From Alopecurus myosuroides (Eukaryota; Streptophyta; Magnoliopsida; Poales; Poaceae), in the NCBI GenBank assembly GCA_028641055.1, contig CM054060.1, positions 165,010,416 through 165,074,415 of the forward strand: a stretch of DNA of 64,000 bases, given 5' to 3'. How positions within the stretch are numbered: the stretch's first letter is position 1; every line of letters begins with the position of its first letter. Both the position numbers and the translations under genes were made by a program. Positions 34,986-46,650 of the stretch are shown here, piece by piece. The notes beneath the pieces are model-generated. The model was not told the DNA's origin. It searched no databases and was given only the letters and a program-made list of their open reading frames with translations.

Positions 34986-35014
34986 CCCGTAGCAATGCAC
35001 GGGCATTCAATTAG
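34986..35014 (+). other. Helitron 3' terminal hairpin and end
   Basis: CCCGT and ACGGG arms enclose AGCAATGC, and the element ends TTAG before T35015. The same arms occur at the end of the second Helitron (43174-43204), where the terminal tetramer is the canonical CTAG. Confidence 0.7.
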
Positions 35015-35360
35015 TATTGCAAACATTCTTTTAATCATTGTTTCCTCGCTGGCCCATTTTTTACTTTTATTGTTTTCCAAGACTCTATACATTCAATTCT
35101 CCCGTTTTCAGCAAGATCGGAAGATTGACAACCTTCCGAAAAGTTGGGGTAAGAGAGAGTTTGTGCCTGTGTGCAGGTTCCACGCTTCGTAAACTACACA
35201 CCAGTACTTTATGGCGTCGTTGATAAAGTAACCTTCTTCAAGACTACGAAGTCCAACTGGTTTGATAACCCTGGTTCCAATCTGGGGGAAAATTTCAGCT
35301 ATATTACATCATACCTTCCGCTTGGGGTCTCCCAACGAGCGTGTGATCACGTGAGCATCA
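35015..35360 (+). repeat. Athila-like 3' LTR, second part
   Basis: Sequence resumes in the same LTR and includes GAAGATTGACAACCTTCCG and GTGCAGGTTCCACGCTTC, blocks I know from the ends of wheat Athila-type LTRs. It closes GAGCATCA at 35360, complementary to the TGAT start at 20308. The following bases are CGCCA; the matching left target duplication would be at the missing 5' end. Confidence 0.7.
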
Positions 35361-35776
35361 CGCCACCGCGATGGGCTCGCGCCGGCACTACCGGCTTGCA
35401 CCCGCGCTACAGCTCCACGATGACCTGCGCCCCTGCTAGGGCTCCGCGCCGTCACCACCAGCTGCCGCCCAGCGCAAAACCACGAGGATCAGCGCCACCA
35501 CTAGGGCATCGCACCACCGCCATCGGCCATCCACCGCGCACGACCCGCTCTCCTTCATGCCTCCATGCCGTAGATCAGCGAACCCCCCATCGGAGAACGC
35601 TGCCGCCCCGTCGGCCAGCCATCATCCGCGCCGCCTTGGACCCGACCTTCCCGCGTGAGGGAAACATGACATGGCGCATGGAGGAGGCCCATCTGCCGCC
35701 AGGGTGCGGCCAGCGGCAGCATAGGGGAGCCGCCGGAAGAGGAGGAAACACCTCTAGAGTCGCCCTCGCGTGGACG
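35361..35776. other. GC-rich flank of unknown origin
   Basis: Just outside the Athila LTR lie 416 bp that are far more GC-rich than both neighbours. An open frame of 203 codons (35171-35782) covers it, but starts inside the LTR and has no domain; its proline, arginine and histidine content follows from base composition. It may be a piece of a host gene or a GC-rich element end. Confidence 0.35.
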
Positions 35777-36376
35777 TCCTAGGAGGATTCATTAAAAATA
35801 GTTGAATAACTGGGAAGAAAAATTATTGTCCTTGTGTGGTAGATTGGTTCTCATAAATTTAGTACTAAGTAATATGATATTGTATATTATTTTCTTTTTC
35901 CAATTAACAAAAAGATTCTTGCATCGATTGGATTATTTTCGATCAAGATTCTTTTCGAAAGGGGATAGTGAGAATAAAATATCGACTGGACAAATGAAAT
36001 ATAGTCTACCATCTTAAAGATCAAGGAGAACTATGAATTCATGACCTCAATGTCAAGAATAGAGCCCTCCTCGGTAAATTTTTGTTCAAACTTCTTACCG
36101 TAGATGGGGCACGGCAAACTCTTCTAAGAAGAAAGTATATTAGCTCAAGCGTAGTATCACTAATTCACACTTTTGGGCTGACCTTATGGCGACGAAGAAA
36201 ATTTTCTTCCCGTACGGTTCTTTTTCCACCAAGGATGACTCGGCAATAAGATTCTGGGAGGATAGATGACTAGGTACTACCACGCTCCAAGAACAATATC
36301 CATATTTGTACAATATTTTCCTTTAACGTCACAAAAGCGATACACTCGCTTAGTTGTTCGAAAAATCCCCACCAAA

Positions 36377-37750
36377 GCTTTGTTCGGTTATACCCCTCCA
36401 TAGGTGGATTTTTTTTTTAGACGGAAGGCTCGCAATGAGCCCGGCTTTGAATTAACGAAGCCAACAACCGGCTAGGAGTTTACAACACGAGTTTACAACA
36501 CGCACCACACACGACAGCACCAGGGTGCTGGAGAACAGCTTACAACATGAAGAACAACAGCAGGCACTACAAAGAGAACAGCTTGAAGTCTTCAATGCCC
36601 CCTCCCGGAGATGGAGCACCAAGGCAGCGACGGGGACACAACCTTCGAGAGAGATGCAGGCGAAATGAGGCACATCCACGCCTGCTCCTTGCGAGCCAAA
36701 CCTTGACCTTCCTCTTCCATGGCCGAAAGGGACCCCTGCCCCCTTGCCCTGGCTCGAAGGGCACCGCACCGTCGGCCATGGAGACGCTCACCCTAGAGCA
36801 AAGGAGAAGCCAGAGACTGCCAAAAGGAACCGACCTGCGGGTTGCCACAAAGCTTGCATCGAGCTCAACAGAGGAGAATACCTGCCGCAGTCCAAAGAAA
36901 CACCCAAGGAGAGAAGCTGCTCGGTGCGGACGAAGACGAAGAAGCTGCGCCATGGAGGGGCTGTAGCGGCATCACCCACCACCGCACGGACCACGGCGCC
37001 GCAGAACGGAACCGAAGCGCGCGCCCATCTCGCTCACCCAAAAACGGCCCCTCCAAGGAGGTGACGACGCACCAGCGGCGCCGCTGCCGCTCAATCCAAA
37101 AGGATTTGGGATTTCTCCCGGGAAGAGAGAGGGAGGGGGAGGGGGAAGAGCCTCAACGGTGCGACCAAGGAAGAACTCGGCGCCAAGGGCGTCGATCACC
37201 GTCGTGGCTGGCAAGGCCAGCCAAGGATTTCTCCCGGTTCCACCCACCTCCAACCCCAGCCCCGCACCAGATCTGGCGCCCGCCGCCACCGGAGCACAGC
37301 CAACAGAGGGAACGCCCGGAGGAGGACACCCTGCAGATCTGGAATCGGGCCGCCCGCTCCGCAGCTCCTGCACCACGCCCAACACCCGTCGCCTCCGCGC
37401 CGCCCACACGACCGAGGAGGGAGCCCAGCACCCGCGAACGCTGCTCGCCGCAGAGCCAGCGCCGCCCCACCACCCGAGGCCGCCGCCTCGGCATCCAGAG
37501 TCCACCGCGGGGCGCGGCGCGACGAGGTTCCTCGCCGCCACCCTCATCAGCAACCGCACGGCTTTGCCGCGGTCACCTCCGGTAGCGGCGAGGCGAGAAG
37601 GCGGGGAGAGGGGGTGGCGGCGCTAGTCCATAGGTGGATTGGAGTGGATTGAAGAGTATTGGGGAGGGGGGGGGGGATTTGACTTAGGTGAGATTTAGTC
37701 CACCATAATCCCTGCCAATCCCCTTCAAATATGAGGAAACCGACCAAGCC
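36377..37750. mobile_element. MITE in LINE A, interrupted by a retroposon
   Basis: The ends GCTTTGTTCGGTT (36377-36389) and AACCGACCAAGC (37738-37749) are imperfect inverted repeats of a GCTTGTTCGGTT type common in grass MITEs. CCAAA beside both ends is a likely target duplication, and the LINE frame resumes correctly after it. Removing the nested insert leaves about 160 bp. The superfamily (hAT-like or PIF/Harbinger-like) is not settled. Confidence 0.6.
36411..37626 (-). mobile_element. 1.2-kb retroposon with 14-bp target duplication and A tail
   Basis: A perfect 14-bp repeat TCCATAGGTGGATT flanks it (36397-36410 and 37627-37640). The left end is a T run, so on the - strand the element ends in a poly(A) tail after GAGCCTTCCGTCT. 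A long target duplication plus an A tail is the mark of target-primed reverse transcription. The body is GC-rich and has overlapping open stretches in all frames but no EN or RT motif. It is either an internally deleted LINE made of 5' and 3' ends, or a retroposed transcript. Its own 5' end (right side, CTAGCGCC) looks like a LINE 5' UTR in composition. Confidence 0.8.
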
Positions 37751-38240
37751 CCAAATGTGACGTTCAGAAGAGATCTTATTCCTCCTCGGCTAGCATCTTG
37801 GAATGAGTTGCTACAACGTCTGGCTTTAGTCAATTTGACGTAGGGGGCTGATGAGTTTCGATGGAATTCGCACAAGAGTGATACTTTCTCGATGGACTCT
37901 ATGTACAAAGGTTTAATTTAGCGGATGTGCGAGTAGATATTAAAAAATTGGACGATAAGAATCCATTAAAAAGCAAAATCTTTACATAGTATCTTCGTCG
38001 AGGGGTAATTATAACTAATAATAATTTTGAAAAACGCAATTGATATGGAAGGAAAAAATGTGTCTTCTGTCCTAGGACGAGACTATTAAGCACTTATTCT
38101 TCGAGTGTAAATAAGTTGGTTCTATATGGTCAATCATCCAGGTAGTACCTCCTACCCGCCACGAAGCATTGCAAATATTTTGATAATTGGTTAAATGGGT
38201 AGACGAGGTAGCGTCCGGGAAATATTAATCCCTACAGGCG

Positions 38241-39077
38241 GGCGACCGGCATTGTCATCGTTTTATATCCTGTCTATGCGGCTTCTGGCAGGCGTGCCTC
38301 ACGCCGGCGGCCGGCGTTGCCATATTGGCTATCTGCAACCATTGTACAGTACCATGGTGTTCAGGTGATGCACAACACGGCACTAACAAAAGCAGCACCG
38401 TTCACTACGCCGTGCTTCGAATCAACTAGCCTTGTACTTTTGTAGAGATGACTCCCTGAAGCAAAGCTAAATCTCTAATCCTCTGCAAGAATCTATCCTG
38501 CTGGCATGAGTCCTCAGAGCGATGCCCTGCTGCTGTACCATGTCCTGAACTCCTGATGTCCATGGATCCCTTAACCTCCCCCTGGAAAAGGAAAGCACGG
38601 AACGTAGCAGGCAGAACGATTCCTCTGGAAATAGAGGGTAAAATTCCGCTACCATTCCGCTAACATTGTCTGTACATCGCCGGCGAGTGAGCCGCCCCAG
38701 CCCGAGACGGCGACGGCATTTTAGGTCAGTTTTTTTTTCTTTTTTCTTTAAGGAGTGCTTTAAGCCGGTTAGTTGGGCTGTAGATGAGGAGTCCTGTTGG
38801 GCCTCTGTGCGGACCCATCGGATCTCTCGATCTGGCTTAGGCCAGGCCAGTAACCTTTTTCGCATCCACCGAGTGGTCCATTGAGCGTCCAAACCACCGT
38901 AGCAGTGCTGTGAGACTGATTGCCTGGCAATGTGTGATCGATGCCACGTCAGAGCAAAACATTTTAGGCAAAGATTTTCTCTCAAAAAGAGGTAAATAAA
39001 TACTCCATTTCGAAAAATGGTTCAATTCTCGATTTTTTTTCCGTGTCCCCCCAAAACTGCTATGTTCTTCCTTTCTT
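38241..39077. other. Unassigned intergenic DNA
   Basis: No recognised gene or element. Open stretches at 38467-38985 (- strand) carry no domain. A pyrimidine tract lies near 38730-38750. Confidence 0.4.
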
Positions 39078-39199
39078 CTCCTTCCGTTCAATAATACTTG
39101 ACTTCCACTTTCTAAAAATAAATGTATCTATACACTAAAATATATCTAAATATATTTATATTTAAATAAATAAAAGTAAAGTATTGTTGAACAAGGGAG
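39078..39199. mobile_element. Stowaway MITE, degraded
   Basis: It begins CTCCTTCCGTTCAATAATAC and ends GTATTGTTGAACAAGGGAG, followed by TA. The AT-rich centre (ACACTAAAATATATCTAAAT) is typical of grass Stowaway elements. The left TA is lost, so the left end is approximate. Confidence 0.75.
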
Positions 39200-41126
39200 T
39201 ATCATGTCCTCTACTATCTGTTGTGGCCTTGACCTAACGTGGCTCTTCAAGTTTTTTATTTCCTCATGCATTTAAACCACAGTAGGAAATTGGGCCGCGC
39301 TAGGGGTATGACGCCCTATGTTTTGCAAACGTAATTCTCCTTGTGAGCCCTTCGATCATAATCAAGAATCAGCGCATCATAGTTTTACACTTTAACCCCT
39401 CTATTTTTTAGACATAGAACCAAATGAAGGGGTATATTGTGTTGCCCCCGGTCATCTCGATATTTACAGCACAACTACCATTATAATAAATTCACTGGTA
39501 TCGCAACAAAAAATGCCGTCCTATGCCTAAAAAAAGTATTGCAACAAATTATTTCGAAACAAATCGAAAAATAAGTAACCCTACAAAGAATAGTTAAACA
39601 ATGTGTTTATTGCGTTGCAACAAAAAAGTTCAAACAATTCAACAAAAATCATAATCTATTGCAATTTTTTTTTGCATCAATTAAAAAATTGGTAAGCAAG
39701 AAAATAATTTGTCATCGTTCAAGTTGCAACAAAAGTATCCCCTATTTCAATAAAAGAATAAATCGATAGCAACAATAAAATCACATGTCTATAACATGTG
39801 AAGGAGCGCATAAAATATATTATTCCAAATGAATTCTAAACACATATACGCATTTCCGAAAAAATCATCCAGAAAAATATTGCAACATCTCGTTTGTGAT
39901 TTCTCAACAAAATACGTGCGAATATGTTGCAAATTTTAAAGATGTACGCAAGGTTAATCGAAAATGACGAAGAGCACTTAGTGTAGTATGACTGCACGTG
40001 GTTGCTATGTTGGGCTGGTAAAAAACTGTCCAGACACGAAAACTGGACCAAAAAACTAAATTTGTGCTAAATAGGCCTAACTAGCAGGCCCGCTCGGAGA
40101 ATAGCTAGCGAAGCGCGCGGGGTGACAGGCGACCTATGTGAGGGTGCGTCGGATCGCCCTAGAGAAAGTGTTTTCCTTCCTGAAAGCGTTGTACTGAGAT
40201 ACCGATGGTATGTAGGTATTTAGACAAACATAAATTATTTATTTTAGAACGGAGCGAGTACCACTATGTTTTAGTGAAACAGGCAAAAGATATATCCGGT
40301 TTTGTTGATGAAACCTTCGGAAAAGCAATTCTCTGCACGAGGTTTACACCAACGACACAACCTGGTGTAGCTGTCAAAAAGTAACTTTGTCAATACGTGA
40401 TGCGGTTTTCACTTGGATGATCCGCAAGGTTCAAGAACTTAAAGGGTTTTTAAAACATCATTGGCTAGAAAAGAGTGTGTTTGGTTAGTTTGGACCGCAA
40501 TAGTATGTCTACTTCAGAGGCGTAGATGTACACTTTGACAGTACAAGAACCTAGACGAGACACCTGCCACAATTTACCGACCGACCGTCCATTTCAGTGT
40601 CTTTGTTTTAGACTAAAGGCCACTCCCATACCATACAGCCGTGCTTTTCATAGAAAGCTTAAACGGAAGAAAGGCAGCTGCACTTCGAACGAAGTAGCAA
40701 CAAAAAGCAGTTTTTTTTAACTAACACAAAACAGTTACCATCACTTGAAGCAGGACCATTTGGCCATCATCAGCCCCATGGGATCTTAACTTCTTCCTTT
40801 TCCATTTTGAGCATAGACTGAATCTTCACTACAGACCTAACAAAATCTTTTTTCTATACACCTATTTGACCCTTACATTTTTTTTTTGAAACAGACCCTT
40901 ACAAAATCTTGAAAAGCAACGAGCCAAGCAAACGAAATATTGGCTAAGAAAAGGCAATTGGCAAAACATAAACAACAGTATCGAGGGAATCGCAGGCATG
41001 TCGGGGGTGGGTGGAGCAAATCCGCAGCAGCATATCTATCCAACACGAACACGTACGCGTCCAGGATAGGTCAAAGACTCGGTCACAACTCGATACGTGT
41101 ACGGAACAGCAATGGCGCGATAATAA
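39200..41126. other. Unassigned intergenic DNA
   Basis: 1.9 kb with no coding sequence that I recognise. A lone Stowaway-type end (TATTTTAGAACGGAGCGAGTA, 40239-40261) suggests half of a third MITE. A GC-rich patch at 40080-40160 and A/T-rich patches elsewhere are otherwise featureless. Confidence 0.4.
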
Positions 41127-43204
41127 TCTTTACCTAATAATAAAAGCGTTAAGGCTTCCCTGGTTGGTTACTTAGTCGGTCGGTCCGTCATTATAACTGC
41201 CCCTAAAGTTGGCATACATTACCCACCCTGCCACCAATAATAATATTTGACACCTAATATTTGGTTGGTTGGTCGATTCAATCTTAATGACCTCCTTGGG
41301 ACCATCCCATCGTATGATGTCCCGTAGAAAAATTCAGGACCGAGCTAGAGTCCTTTGTTCAATCCGTTAATTAAGTCCAAAGCAAATGCACATGATTCTA
41401 ACAAAGGATGCAAATAGGATTACAATACAGAGCCACCTATTAAACCTCGATTTCTACTAGAGATTTAGGGTACCATAGATCTTTCCCACCGGACGTTGTA
41501 AAGTCTGGATCCCGTGACAATCAGATGTCGCCCCCAGCCCTGCTTTCTTCGTCAAGGAGGATGCAAAGCTAGCTGCCTCGACAGATTCCCCAGCGAGGTT
41601 CTCGACGGCGTGGTCGGCGGCCCACCATTACATGGCTACGACGTTCGGCGCAGCCCATGGTGCGGTCCTCCCCGTGAAGTAACAATGGTCTCCGCTCGGT
41701 CCAACAACGGATGCGTCGGCGCTGCGCCCTGGGCCTCAACGGCGAGGACGTCCGGCGCAACCCTTTCCTGGCTTTCTCCGTGCAGTGGTTGCACGATCCC
41801 TGCGTCGAATGCTTCCGCTGCGCGCCTACCCCGGCCAAGCTCTCCACGTGCCCAGGCCTCCGCGGTTAACGCTCGACGGGCGTACTACCTTATTCTCTTG
41901 GCCATGTTAGTCAGAGACTCAGAGCGGCATGTCAGAAGAGGTGACAGACTGACAAGTGCCTCCCCTCCGCGGCTCCGCCGCTCAAGCATGTTCTCCGCCG
42001 AGGGCCTACCCAAGCACCAAGGTGCTGCTGCTACAGAGTGATGCATGTTCGCCGGTTCTGCATGAGTCCCAACCAAGCACCATGGGCCGTTGGTGGTTCA
42101 CCGCCACTGTGCGCCACTAACCCTGACTTTCCTGTAAATACCCATGCTGGTAGTTGCACACAACAGTTGTGTGCGCACGAGCACAAACAGAGAATCACAT
42201 ATCGAGTATAAGAACGACGATAGCATGTCCGAAGGCCGTGAAGGTTGACTGAAGTTGGATGTCTCTTAGTGCAACGATGATGCAGCTATTGAGCTACATG
42301 AAGCTATTGACGACACTCTATCTTTCTTCCCCAAGAAGTAAATACTTAAATAGGCCTGTCATTTTCTGTTGCAACTGGTAGAAGGGGGTCCGGCCAAGCT
42401 CCTCTCATTGCTTTAGATACATGAAGCTTTTCCTGTCAAACAAAGCAAGGAAAGAGAGCCGCCACAATTGCTTTATTGCTCGACTGTAGCAGCCTTAAAC
42501 GGACGACTACATATAGGCTCTCTCAATGTGAGTTGATCATCTGTTCGGTGCGTGATTTTTTTTTCTATGTTCCACATTTATCTGTTGGATCATACTGAAT
42601 ATTATAGTTCAGATCATCATCATGTATGTTTCTCTTTTAGAAGTTAATTTGGTTGTTTAGATCATCATAGTTCATAAAGTATTTCTCCTCATCTGGAAAT
42701 TAAGCTTGCTCACACACTTTCATGCAACTGCTACCATTATTGTTTAGGAGGGGCAGCTTGAAAAGGATATTTTGTGTCTCTCTCTTATTTTCAAGATAAT
42801 TGGAATGTTCTTTTTTAAATTTAAATTGGATCCAGTAGTAATATGCCCCAAGGGCTTCCTCTGGGATCCTAGAGCTAAGGCAAAAAGATTATCTTGCGGA
42901 AAAAGGTTTGAATTATTACATGACGTGTCAAATATCAAGTGGTAGAGAATGTTCATATATGTGGAAGAGAAACCATTCTAATATGAGATAATTTGGCATT
43001 GCGGACGGTTCATATCACCAGGCCCTAGCAATCTGAAACATAAATTAATAAAAAAAATTGGAACCTTACTCATTTGCAATTGACATGAATTTTGTAGGAA
43101 TTTTACAAGAGCATGTTCACCGATTTAGCTGGTATGGTACTTCTCACTCTTTACAAGTCTGTCAGTTGTTTCTCCCGTTGCAACGCACGGGCATTTTTTG
43201 CTAG
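41127..43204 (+). mobile_element. Short non-autonomous Helitron
   Basis: The 5' end TCTTTACCTAATAATAAA follows A41126. The 3' end is a hairpin (CCCGT 43174-43178, ACGGG 43187-43191) and CTAG at 43201-43204, followed by T43205. All are canonical for plant Helitrons: TC start, hairpin about 10 nt before CTRR, A/T target, no duplication. The 2,078-bp body has no Rep/helicase. A GC-rich central block (about 41510-42110) contains a 175-codon open stretch without a domain and may be captured host sequence. Its ends are close to those of the Helitron at 21599, so both probably used the same machinery. Confidence 0.8.
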
Positions 43205-43587
43205 TAATAATAAAATAAATCGGGGAAGGAAAAGGTGATTAGAGATTGCCCATGAAGCAAACTGGATTGGACCGATGAACTCGTCTCCTGGATTTATATG
43301 AGAGAGCATCGTATCATATTTTGGTTTGGGCGATCGATAGAGCAGCTGGACGGGGTGGAAAGCAAAAGTGAACACGAGGTTGGGCGTAAAGATGAGGACT
43401 CGATCCGCTGGTCTGCTCTATTTTAATACCGAATCATAATTATGTGAAAATCACGGATATGTTTCTGCTCGATGGACTGGAGGAGCGAAGGGATTACAAT
43501 GGATTATATAGCGATGTTCTCCGCAGGGCTAGCGTGTACACGACGTGCTACGACTTTATTTCTAATACTCTCTTTTAATCCCATCTT
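43205..43587. other. Unassigned DNA between Helitron and LINE B
   Basis: Continues the DNA interrupted by the short Helitron. No gene seen. It ends CATCTTGAT (43582-43590), a phrase that recurs after the LINE B tail. Confidence 0.4.
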
Positions 43588-45569
43588 GATGTGTTAGCAA
43601 AGTCGTATGGTGATTTTCATATAAAATTACACCTCAGTAACCGTGCCGACAATTTCGTATGGAGTTTGGTTGCTGTGTATGGTGCTGCCCAGAAAGAGTT
43701 TAAAGAGGGATTTCTTCGTGAATTGGTTAACCTGGCTAATGATAATCCACATCCAATTTTAATTGGCGATGTTTTTAATATGCTAAGCTTCCCACACGAG
43801 AAAAGTCGGGGACAGTTTGATGGTCATTGGACTTTCTTGTTCAACAGTGTCATTGATAGTCTGGATTTAAGAGAGGTGTACATGACCTGACGATAGTTCA
43901 CTTGGGCGAATAGTCTACCGGAGCCTACATACAAAAAGCTAGATCGCGTATTGATGAGTACTGATTGGGAAGATAAGTTCCCTTTGGTAACAGTACGTGT
44001 TCTCGAACGTATTGAGTCTCTATCGGACCACGCTCCCCTCCTACTTTCAACTGGCACTTCGAAACCACACTCACAACAACAGTTCAAGTTTGAACTCTGT
44101 TGGTTATTACGTGATGGTTTTGATGAGCTAGTTAAGAAAGTTTGGTGCAAACCGGTCTTAGGTGATAACCCAATCCAGAGATGGAATAATAAAATGCGCA
44201 ATGAGCGTAAGTATTTTCGTGGATGGGCTCGACACACGACCGGTATTCTAAAAAAAGATAAAGAGTGTCTCTGCTCCATTACCGATGAGTTGGATCGGAT
44301 CGCGGAGACTAGGTTCTTTTCTTTGCAAGAGATTGAACTTAAAAGTCAATATAATGCAAAACTAGCACACATGTTGCGAGAAGAGGAACTCAAATGTTAT
44401 CAGAGATCGAAGGCTCAATTTATCCTTGAAAGAGACTCGGATACTCGTTATTTCCGTAATTTTACCAACGGAAGGCATAGGAAAAAACAGATCCATTCTC
44501 TTCATCAGGATGAAGGTCTGATTGAGGGACAAAAGTGTCTCAAGGCTTATATCACAAAGTTCTATAAAGATCTGTTTGGGGCTTCTGAAGTAAATACTAT
44601 TACTATGGACGAGACCCACACAGATGATATTCGCCAAGTCTCCAACGAGGAAAACGTTTTTCTTAATGCTCCCTTCTCGGAAGAGGAGATAAAGAAGGCG
44701 ATGTTTCAAATGGAGCATAATAAGGCATCTGGCCCAGATGGATGTCCGGCAGAGTTTTACCAGCATTTTTGGGAGGTCATTAAGGATGACCTCATTGAAA
44801 TGTTTGGTTGCTTACATAGTGGACACCTAGAGCTGTATCGTCTTAATTTTGGCGAAATCGTTTTGTTACCTAAGGTTTTAGACGCAGAAAGGATACAACA
44901 GTATCGACCAATCTGCCTTCTCAACTTTAGTTTCAAAATCTTTACAAAAGTTGCAACCATTAGGTTGAATTCGGTGGCAGATCATGTGGTAAAATCTACG
45001 CAGACTGCATTTATGCAGGGTAGGAATATGCTTGATGGGGTCGTGACTTTACACGAAACCGTACATGAGATGCTTTCGAAAAAGCTAAATGGTGTGATTT
45101 TTTAATTAGACTTTGAAAATGCCTACGATAAGGTGAACTGGGAGTTTCTCCAACAAACACTGAGAATGAAAGGGTTTTCAGAAGAGTGGTGTGCTCTAGT
45201 TCGCAGTTTTGTGGTTGGAGGTAGTGTAGCTATCAAAGTCAATGACGATGTTGGCCGATACTTCCAAACCAAGAAAGTCTTAAGACAAGGTGATCCGCTT
45301 TCGCCCATATTGTTCAATATTGTGGTAGACATGTTAGCGATCATGATTGAAAGAGCTAAAGAAAGCGGCCAAATTGAGGGAGTAATTCCATATCTTGTCG
45401 ATGGGGGATTGTCTATTCTTCAGTATCCAGATGATACGATTGTTTTTATGGAACATGATTTGGAGAAAACGGCAAACCTGAAACCAATCCTTTCAGTGTT
45501 CGAGCAACTATCCGGATTAAAAATTGATTTCCATAAAAGTGAATTGTTCTGCTTTGGCGAGGTCTAGCA
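43588..45569 (+). pseudogene. LINE B, 5' part: endonuclease and reverse transcriptase relic
   Basis: The + strand starts in the middle of the endonuclease (SLVAVYGAAQ, ILIGD) and continues through SDHAPL, the RT block KASGPDG, QYRPICLLNF, LRQGDPLSPILFN, and the catalytic site. That site reads YPDD in place of YADD (about 45425), which should abolish activity. Further defects are TGA and TAG near 43888-43896 and a TAA at 45103-45105. The frame ends at 45569, where a 7.2-kb LTR element inserted with duplication of TAGCA. The copy is 5'-truncated, as is usual for LINEs. Confidence 0.85.
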
Positions 45570-46650
45570 TGATGAAGGTGTTGACCTCTAAGTTGGCCCG
45601 ATCTTCACGAATCGACAAGAACGAACGAAGAACGCACGAAGAACGCGATGAACACGATGAACACGAGAGGGGGAATCGAGGGGAAATCGAGGGCAAACGC
45701 GCGGAAACACAAAAAGGGGAAGATAACTCGTGAAGCCTACGAGGGATCGCAAACCCAAGTCAACAACACGCTAATTGAAACCGTTTCTCTTACCGGCCGG
45801 TCCACCGATCCAACAGAAGCCCAAAAGGGGAAGGTTGGCAAGTGCTACTAGAATCACTATGTGAGAGAGTAGCTCCTTGGAGAGATCTTGATACAATCCT
45901 AGATGAACATCGTCAACATAGGAGTAGCCTCGTAAGAGGAGTCACCTCAAAAGAGGGATACAAGGGCAAAGCCCGAAACTCTCGAAAACAATGCTCAAAA
46001 CTATTCCTAACCCTAGATCTAGCCACCGGAGTCCTTTATATAGTCGGGGTCGAAACGGGGGTCGAAACGGTGCCAAAACGGTCAATTCCCGTGCATTTCG
46101 GGGCCACCCCGGCCTGGGATCCGGCCTGGCCGGCCTGGAACCCGGCCTGGGGCCAGGGTGGGGCGCAGAGGCCTGGTGCCCGGCCTGGGGCCAGGGTGGG
46201 AGGCCGGCCCCCTCGGGCTGGTGCCCGGCCTGGTGCCCGGCCTGGGGCCAGGGTGGGAGGCCGGCTCCCTCGGGCTGGTGCCCGGCCTGGTGCCCGGCCT
46301 GGGGCCAGGGTGGGATGAGGAGGCCGGCCTGGGGCCAGGGTAGCCCGGCCTGGGGCCAGGGTGAGGCCGGGAGCCTCCTTTTCCCTCCGTTCTTCCTCCT
46401 CGGAACTCCGATCTTGACGCCGTCTTCACCCATGTTCTTCCTATCTTCATGCGCACCTTCTTGGATGTGTTCTTGAGCATCTTGGGCACCATCTTGGGTC
46501 TCCATGTGGTGATCCCACCTATGCATGTAGAGGGGTATTTCATGAGGTAGAGCACCGTTCACCAAGTCACCGGAAACGTACGGAGGTAGGAGTGAGTTCA
46601 CCTTGTTGCGTATCGATGTTGTGCTTGGTGGAATACGGTGGGCTACATCA
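45570..46650 (-). repeat. 3' LTR of the pol-less element
   Basis: 1,081 bp. On the - strand it begins TGATGTAGCCC and ends CACCTTCATCA. TATATAAA (- strand, 46042-46035) fits the promoter. A GC-rich minisatellite occupies 46100-46362. Confidence 0.9.
46100..46362. repeat. GC-rich minisatellite in the 3' LTR
   Basis: Tandem and dispersed copies of GGCCTGGGGCCAGGGTGGG and GGTGCCCGGCCT make up about 260 bp. The open stretches crossing it in several frames are by-products of the repeat (PGLGPGW-like and HPGPRPG-like runs). The array differs in unit order and number from the one in the other LTR. Confidence 0.85.

Larger units (their letters stand above)
21599..35014 (+). mobile_element. Non-autonomous Helitron, interrupted by a long-LTR element
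   Basis: The 5' end TCTTTACTATTAAGC matches the grass Helitron start (TCTMTAYTA-like). The 3' end has a hairpin (CCCGT/ACGGG arms at 34986-34990 and 34999-35003) followed after about 8 nt by TTAG, a variant of the usual CTRR. The insertion lies between A and T and makes no duplication, as Helitrons do. Removing the LTR element (22089-30803) and one CCACC leaves about 4.7 kb. There is no Rep/helicase gene, so it needs an autonomous partner. It carries a MITE, a LINE fragment and an exon-like segment. The surrounding DNA rejoins into one Athila LTR, which supports both ends independently. Confidence 0.7.
35777..38240 (+). pseudogene. LINE A: ORF2 C-terminal half relic, interrupted
   Basis: The + strand reads NNWEEKLLSLCGRLVLINLV from 35802, then DYFRSRFF, the region just after the RT core. 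It continues in broken frames to about 36376, is interrupted by a MITE, and resumes at 37751 with NVTFRRDLIPPRLASWNELL and SFYILSM-like sequence to about 38240. It is closely related to LINE B (43588-54373), which has the same blocks in the same order. The 5' part with endonuclease and RT catalytic motifs is missing. Many stops are present. Confidence 0.75.

Noticed and set aside
35171..35782. Open frame of 203 codons
   Set aside because: It starts inside the Athila LTR, crosses its end and runs through GC-rich DNA; it has no domain and no start context.
36547..37626. Overlapping frames up to 247 codons in the retroposon
   Set aside because: Frames are open on both strands in a GC-rich body and give Arg/Pro/Ala-rich sequence without a domain.
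41514..42041. Open frame of 175 codons in the short Helitron
   Set aside because: No recognisable domain; kept only as possible captured DNA.
46100..46362. Regularly repeated units that might suggest a CRISPR array
   Set aside because: The units have no unique spacers, lie within an LTR of a plant retroelement and vary between its two LTRs.
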